Assembly: GCA_032251145.1 (NCBI GenBank) | Contig: JAVVER010000128.1 | Coordinates: forward strand, 1 to 9,230 | Source of the DNA: BRH-c54 sp032251145 | GTDB lineage: Bacteria; Bacteroidota; Bacteroidia; Flavobacteriales_E; Vicingaceae | DNA: 9,230 bases | Direction of reading: 5' to 3' | In this document: in pieces, positions 7,227 to 9,230 of the stretch | Layout: each line of letters begins with the position of its first letter | Position numbering within the stretch: position 1 is the first letter of the stretch | Notes under the pieces: generated by a model | The model's database searches: none | What the model saw: only the letters and a program-made list of their open reading frames with translations | What the model was told of the DNA's origin: nothing | Translations under genes and position numbers: made by a program

Positions 7227-7253
7227 AACGAAGTCAGATTGTTTGTTATATTT
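7221..7253. promoter_or_regulatory. Operator-like dyad AAATATAAC-N15-GTTATATTT
   Basis: A perfect 9-bp dyad (7221-7229 and 7245-7253) with a 15-base spacer. Its right half-site covers most of the rightward -7-like box TATATTTG (7247-7254), the position expected of a repressor site; it could also be an alternative RNA hairpin competing with 7187-7226. Confidence 0.45.
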
Positions 7254-7254
7254 G
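7247..7254 (+). promoter_or_regulatory. Possible -7 box (TATATTTG) facing the flippase
   Basis: An exact match to TAnnTTTG, without a well-spaced -33 TTG. Transcription would run through the imperfect palindrome 7266-7357 and reach the flippase GTG at 7459 after a leader of about 195 bases. It lies in the segment bounded by the 26-bp repeat, so inversion would turn it towards GT4. Confidence 0.35.
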
Positions 7255-7265
7255 TTCCCATTGGG

Positions 7266-7357
7266 TTTTCATAGTTTTTCATATACTGCTTCAAATTTTC
7301 TCACATTATCCCGATAGTGTTTCAAAAATTTTCATTGTCTATAAAAAACTATGAAAA
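7266..7357. repeat. Imperfect 92-bp palindrome nested in the inverted-repeat segment
   Basis: Arms TTTTCATAGTTTTTCATA (7266-7283) and TATAAAAAACTATGAAAA (7340-7357) pair at 17 of 18 positions. The centre, CATTATC-CC-GATAGTG (7304-7319), is a further dyad with the same axis (7311.5). Scattered matches between these (for example 7296-7299 with 7324-7327) suggest a decayed longer palindrome. The axis differs from that of the 26-bp repeat (7258). Confidence 0.6.
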
Positions 7358-7432
7358 TTTTGATGCGAATCAATTTATAGAAACCACCTTAAATTATTAT
7401 CAGCGAAAATAATAATATTGACGCAGATAAGT

Positions 7433-7440
7433 TATTTTTG
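7433..7440 (+). promoter_or_regulatory. Possible -7 box (TATTTTTG) close to the flippase start
   Basis: An exact match to TAnnTTTG; a TTG at 7418-7420 lies upstream but with a spacing of only 12, shorter than the usual 17-23. Transcription would start only about 10 bases before the GTG at 7459. It lies outside the inverted repeat, so it would not be switched by inversion. An 8-bp AT dyad (7393-7400 and 7409-7416) is just upstream. Confidence 0.3.
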
Positions 7441-7458
7441 TCGCAAATCAATTGAATA

Positions 7459-8901
7459 GTGCAGAAAAAATTTGTTGCCAATTTAGCTTTACTATTGCTG
7501 CTTAACCTGCTGATTAAGCCTTTTTGGATATTTGGTATCGACCGAACTGTTCAGAATACTTTGCCCGAAGATTACGGGATGTACTTTGTTTTGTTCAATT
7601 TTTCGTTGTTGTTTAATATAATTTTAGATTTAGGAATTACCAATTTCAACAATAAACACATTACTCAAAACAATAATTTACTTACCAAATATTTTTCGGG
7701 AATAACCGTATTTAAAATGATGCTGTTTGTAATTTACCTTGTTGTTACTTTCGGTGTAGGATGGGTAATGGGGTATGATAGCGAAAGGTTTTTCGTGTTG
7801 TTATTTTTGTCAATCAACCAGTTTTTGGTCTCCTTTATTCAGTATTTAAGATCAAATATAACAGCACTTCAATTTTACAAAACAGATAGTTTTCTTTCGG
7901 TACTCGATAAAACATTAATGATTGCTTTTTGTGCTATTTTATTGTGGGGGAATGTTTTTGATTTTCCTTTTACTATTATGCACTTTATTTATGCCCAAAC
8001 ATTGGCTTATGCTATTACCACCATTATTGTTTTTTCAATAGTAATAACCAAAACCACGCATTTTATTTTTACGATAGACGGTCCTTTCTTAAAACAAATT
8101 TTAAAACAAACCTTTCCTTATGCATTATTGGTGCTTACTATGGTTTTTTATTATAGAATAGATGCCGTTATGCTCGATATGATGTTGCCTGATGGAGAAC
8201 GACAAGTAGCCATTTATGCTCAAGCCTACCGATTTATGGATGCTTTTAATCAATTTGGGGTGTTGTTTGCTGGATTGTTGTTACCTATGTTTGCTTTTTT
8301 AATTAAAGACAATAAAACGGTAGTTCCATTGGTGAAATTATCTTTTAGTTTATTGTTTGTTTTGTCGGTAACCATTGCTGGGTTTATGTTTTATCACGCT
8401 AGAGAAGTAATGGATTTACTTTACGATTTTGATACTCAATTTTCTTCTAATGTGTTGATAGTGCTAATGTTTTGCTATGTTTTTATAGCTACGTCTTATA
8501 TTTTCGGGACATTACTTACTGCTAATGGAAGTTTAAAATTGCTCAATAAAATTGCAGTAGTAGGCTTGGTGATTAATGTAGCATTAAATTTTTTGTTAAT
8601 TCCTCAGCACCATGCCGTAGGAGCAGCAATAGCCAGTTTGGCAACGCAAGCAGTTATTATTATTGCTCAGGTAATTGTCTCTAAAAAAATCTTCAACTTT
8701 AAGTTAGATGTTAGTTTTTTAGTGAGAATAAGTTTATTTGCTTTAATCATTTTTGGAGCTTTCTTCGGATTTAAACAGCTTCAGCTTAGCTTAATAATTC
8801 ATTTATTAATAGCAGCTACAGTTGGATTAATTGCTGGTTTATTACTTAAGGTAATTGATTTAAAAGGTATTTGGTTAATTCTAAAGAATAAGGTGGAGTA
8901 G
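7459..8901 (+). CDS. Wzx-like oligosaccharide flippase (MOP/MATE superfamily)
   Basis: A 480-residue polytopic membrane protein with about 12-14 predicted helices (for example about 5-25, 41-62, 82-104, 110-130, 217-237, 292-312, 330-350, 360-378, 382-402, 415-432, 440-460). Family signatures of the Bacteroidota type are LLIKPFWIFGIDRTVQN (17-33), the ILDLGITNFNNKHI stretch (about 55-68), and YYRIDAVMLDMML plus IYAQAYRFMDAF in the middle. It should move undecaprenyl-linked oligosaccharide from the cytoplasmic to the periplasmic face of the inner membrane. GTG 7459 is the first possible start, because an in-frame TGA lies 6 bases upstream at 7453. No clear Shine-Dalgarno is seen, which is usual in this phylum. 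It is divergent from the glycosyltransferase operon and separated from it by the 26-bp inverted-repeat segment. Confidence 0.92.
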   Translation: MQKKFVANLALLLLLNLLIKPFWIFGIDRTVQNTLPEDYGMYFVLFNFSLLFNIILDLGITNFNNKHITQNNNLLTKYFSGITVFKMMLFVIYLVVTFGVGWVMGYDSERFFVLLFLSINQFLVSFIQYLRSNITALQFYKTDSFLSVLDKTLMIAFCAILLWGNVFDFPFTIMHFIYAQTLAYAITTIIVFSIVITKTTHFIFTIDGPFLKQILKQTFPYALLVLTMVFYYRIDAVMLDMMLPDGERQVAIYAQAYRFMDAFNQFGVLFAGLLLPMFAFLIKDNKTVVPLVKLSFSLLFVLSVTIAGFMFYHAREVMDLLYDFDTQFSSNVLIVLMFCYVFIATSYIFGTLLTANGSLKLLNKIAVVGLVINVALNFLLIPQHHAVGAAIASLATQAVIIIAQVIVSKKIFNFKLDVSFLVRISLFALIIFGAFFGFKQLQLSLIIHLLIAATVGLIAGLLLKVIDLKGIWLILKNKVE

Positions 8902-8952
8902 TTTGGATAAGGAAACAAATTATAGTTTAATTTTTTTTACATAAATTTTGGG

Positions 8953-9062
8953 TTAATTACACTAATTGTCACAAATTTAAAAACATCTTTGATGTTTTTT
9001 TGTGGCTAATTTAGTTGGAGTATTGTAACTATTAAATTTGTGTAATTCGTGATAATTTGTGT
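8953..9062. repeat. AT-rich repeat area with AATTTGTG motifs in both orientations
   Basis: The motif AAATTTGTG occurs at 9034-9042 and, inverted (CACAAATTT), at 8970-8978; AATTTGTG recurs at 9054-9061. Short words of the type AATTCGTGATAATTTGTG and TTACACTAATTGTCAC fill the stretch. Similar words recur between genes in many Bacteroidota. I see no gene in 8902-9191. Confidence 0.4.
8961..9017 (+). terminator. Hairpin with T-run downstream of the flippase, likely terminator
   Basis: The inner stem AAAAACATC/GATGTTTTT (8979-8987 and 8991-8999, loop TTT) ends in a T-run to 9001, a good intrinsic terminator 77 bases after the flippase stop. An outer, bulged stem extends it: CACAAA (8970-8975) with TTTGTG (8999-9004), then ACTAA (8961-8965) with TTAGT (9011-9015). 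Confidence 0.6.
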
Positions 9063-9131
9063 TTGTTTTATATGAAGTGGATTAATAATTAAATTTGAGA
9101 TTAAAAAAAACTTTCAGAAATTTAGATAAGA

Positions 9132-9178
9132 AAACCTTCAAGGTATAATAGCACGTTAATTAAAGACCATGAAGGTTT
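9132..9178 (-). terminator. Inverted repeat, probable terminator for a gene entering from the right
   Basis: Arms AAACCTTCAAGGT (9132-9144) and ACCATGAAGGTTT (9166-9178) pair at 12 of 13 positions around a 21-base loop. On the minus strand the hairpin ends in GGTTTTCTTAT, a T-rich tract, and it lies 13 bases after the stop of the candidate gene tail at 9192. It could instead be the end of a mobile element. Confidence 0.4.
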
Positions 9179-9191
9179 AATTAGTCGAACC

Positions 9192-9230
9192 TTAAAAATT
9201 CCATTTTAGGCTAAAGGTTTTAAAAAATAG
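9192..9230 (-). CDS. Possible C-terminal tail of a gene entering from the right edge (12 codons)
   Basis: On the minus strand one frame is open from the edge to TAA at 9192-9194, giving LFFKTFSLKWNF. The other two minus-strand frames stop sooner. Alternating polar and hydrophobic residues with a terminal Phe are typical of the last strand of outer-membrane beta-barrel proteins. The terminator-like hairpin just after it supports a real gene end. Twelve codons are too few to be sure. Confidence 0.25.
   Translation of the reverse strand, partial: LFFKTFSLKWNF

Larger units (their letters stand above)
7123..7393. repeat. Perfect 26-bp inverted repeat enclosing 219 bp: candidate invertible promoter segment
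   Basis: The plus-strand 26-mer at 7123-7148 (begins TTTAAGGTGGTTTC, ends AAATTGATT) is the exact reverse complement of 7368-7393 (begins AATCAATTTATAG, ends CCACCTTAAA). The bases just inside and outside both arms do not match, so the arms have sharp edges and no target-site duplication. The segment sits between the divergent GT4 and flippase genes. Invertible promoters with arms of about this size are established for Bacteroides capsule loci. The arms share no recognisable recombinase core known to me, and no invertase gene is in the window. Confidence 0.75.

Noticed and set aside
7123..7393. The 26-bp inverted repeat as a non-autonomous transposon (MITE)
   Set aside because: No target-site duplication is visible at the outer edges (left GAATG, right TTATT) and no transposase is nearby. 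An invertible or regulatory segment fits the position better, although a genome-wide copy search could revive this.
1..9230. CRISPR arrays, tRNA or rRNA genes, insertion sequences, recombinase genes
   Set aside because: I found no regularly spaced repeats, no cloverleaf-like segments, no ribosomal RNA signatures and no transposase or integrase motifs in any frame.

Overview
The window looks like part of a cell-surface polysaccharide (glycan) locus from an AT-rich member of the Bacteroidota, probably a Flavobacteriia-like lineage; the genus cannot be read from the sequence. Supporting signs are low GC, AT-rich spacers with TAnnTTTG promoter-like boxes, the GC-rich dispersed repeats (C-run, GAA, G-run) typical of this phylum, a periplasmic TPR / SpoIIE-type sensor protein, and a flippase of the type common in Bacteroidota.

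Layout. Positions 1-7163 hold six genes on the minus strand, read right to left: a GT4 glycosyltransferase (7163 or 7112 to 5988), an NDP-hexose 2,3-dehydratase (5944-4523), a Gfo/Idh/MocA sugar 3-ketoreductase candidate (4515-3550), a class I methyltransferase (3418-2711), a membrane-anchored GT2 glycosyltransferase (2601-1672), and a TPR-transmembrane-SpoIIE protein (1675 to the left edge), which starts at a TTG overlapping the GT2 stop. A Wzx-like flippase (7459-8901) is divergent on the plus strand. GC-rich repeats sit in both larger operon gaps (2613-2696, 3423-3524), and a third copy (1-55) is fused in frame into the SpoIIE gene just where the phosphatase domain begins. The right 329 bases are non-coding apart from hairpins and a possible 12-codon tail of a gene entering from the right edge.

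How the genes fit together. The dehydratase and ketoreductase are the classic pair that removes the C2 hydroxyl from dTDP-4-keto-6-deoxyglucose, so the locus probably makes a 2,6-dideoxysugar, best known from actinomycete natural products. The two glycosyltransferases would build it into a lipid-linked glycan, the methyltransferase may decorate it, and the flippase would move it across the inner membrane. The genes making dTDP-4-keto-6-deoxyglucose (RmlA/RmlB type), and any polymerase or ligase, are not in the window.

The most striking non-coding feature lies between the divergent GT4 and flippase genes: a perfect 26-bp inverted repeat (7123-7148 and 7368-7393) enclosing 219 bp packed with further dyads and with promoter-like boxes facing outward both ways. 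This is the geometry of an invertible promoter for phase variation of a surface polysaccharide, although no recombinase is visible here.
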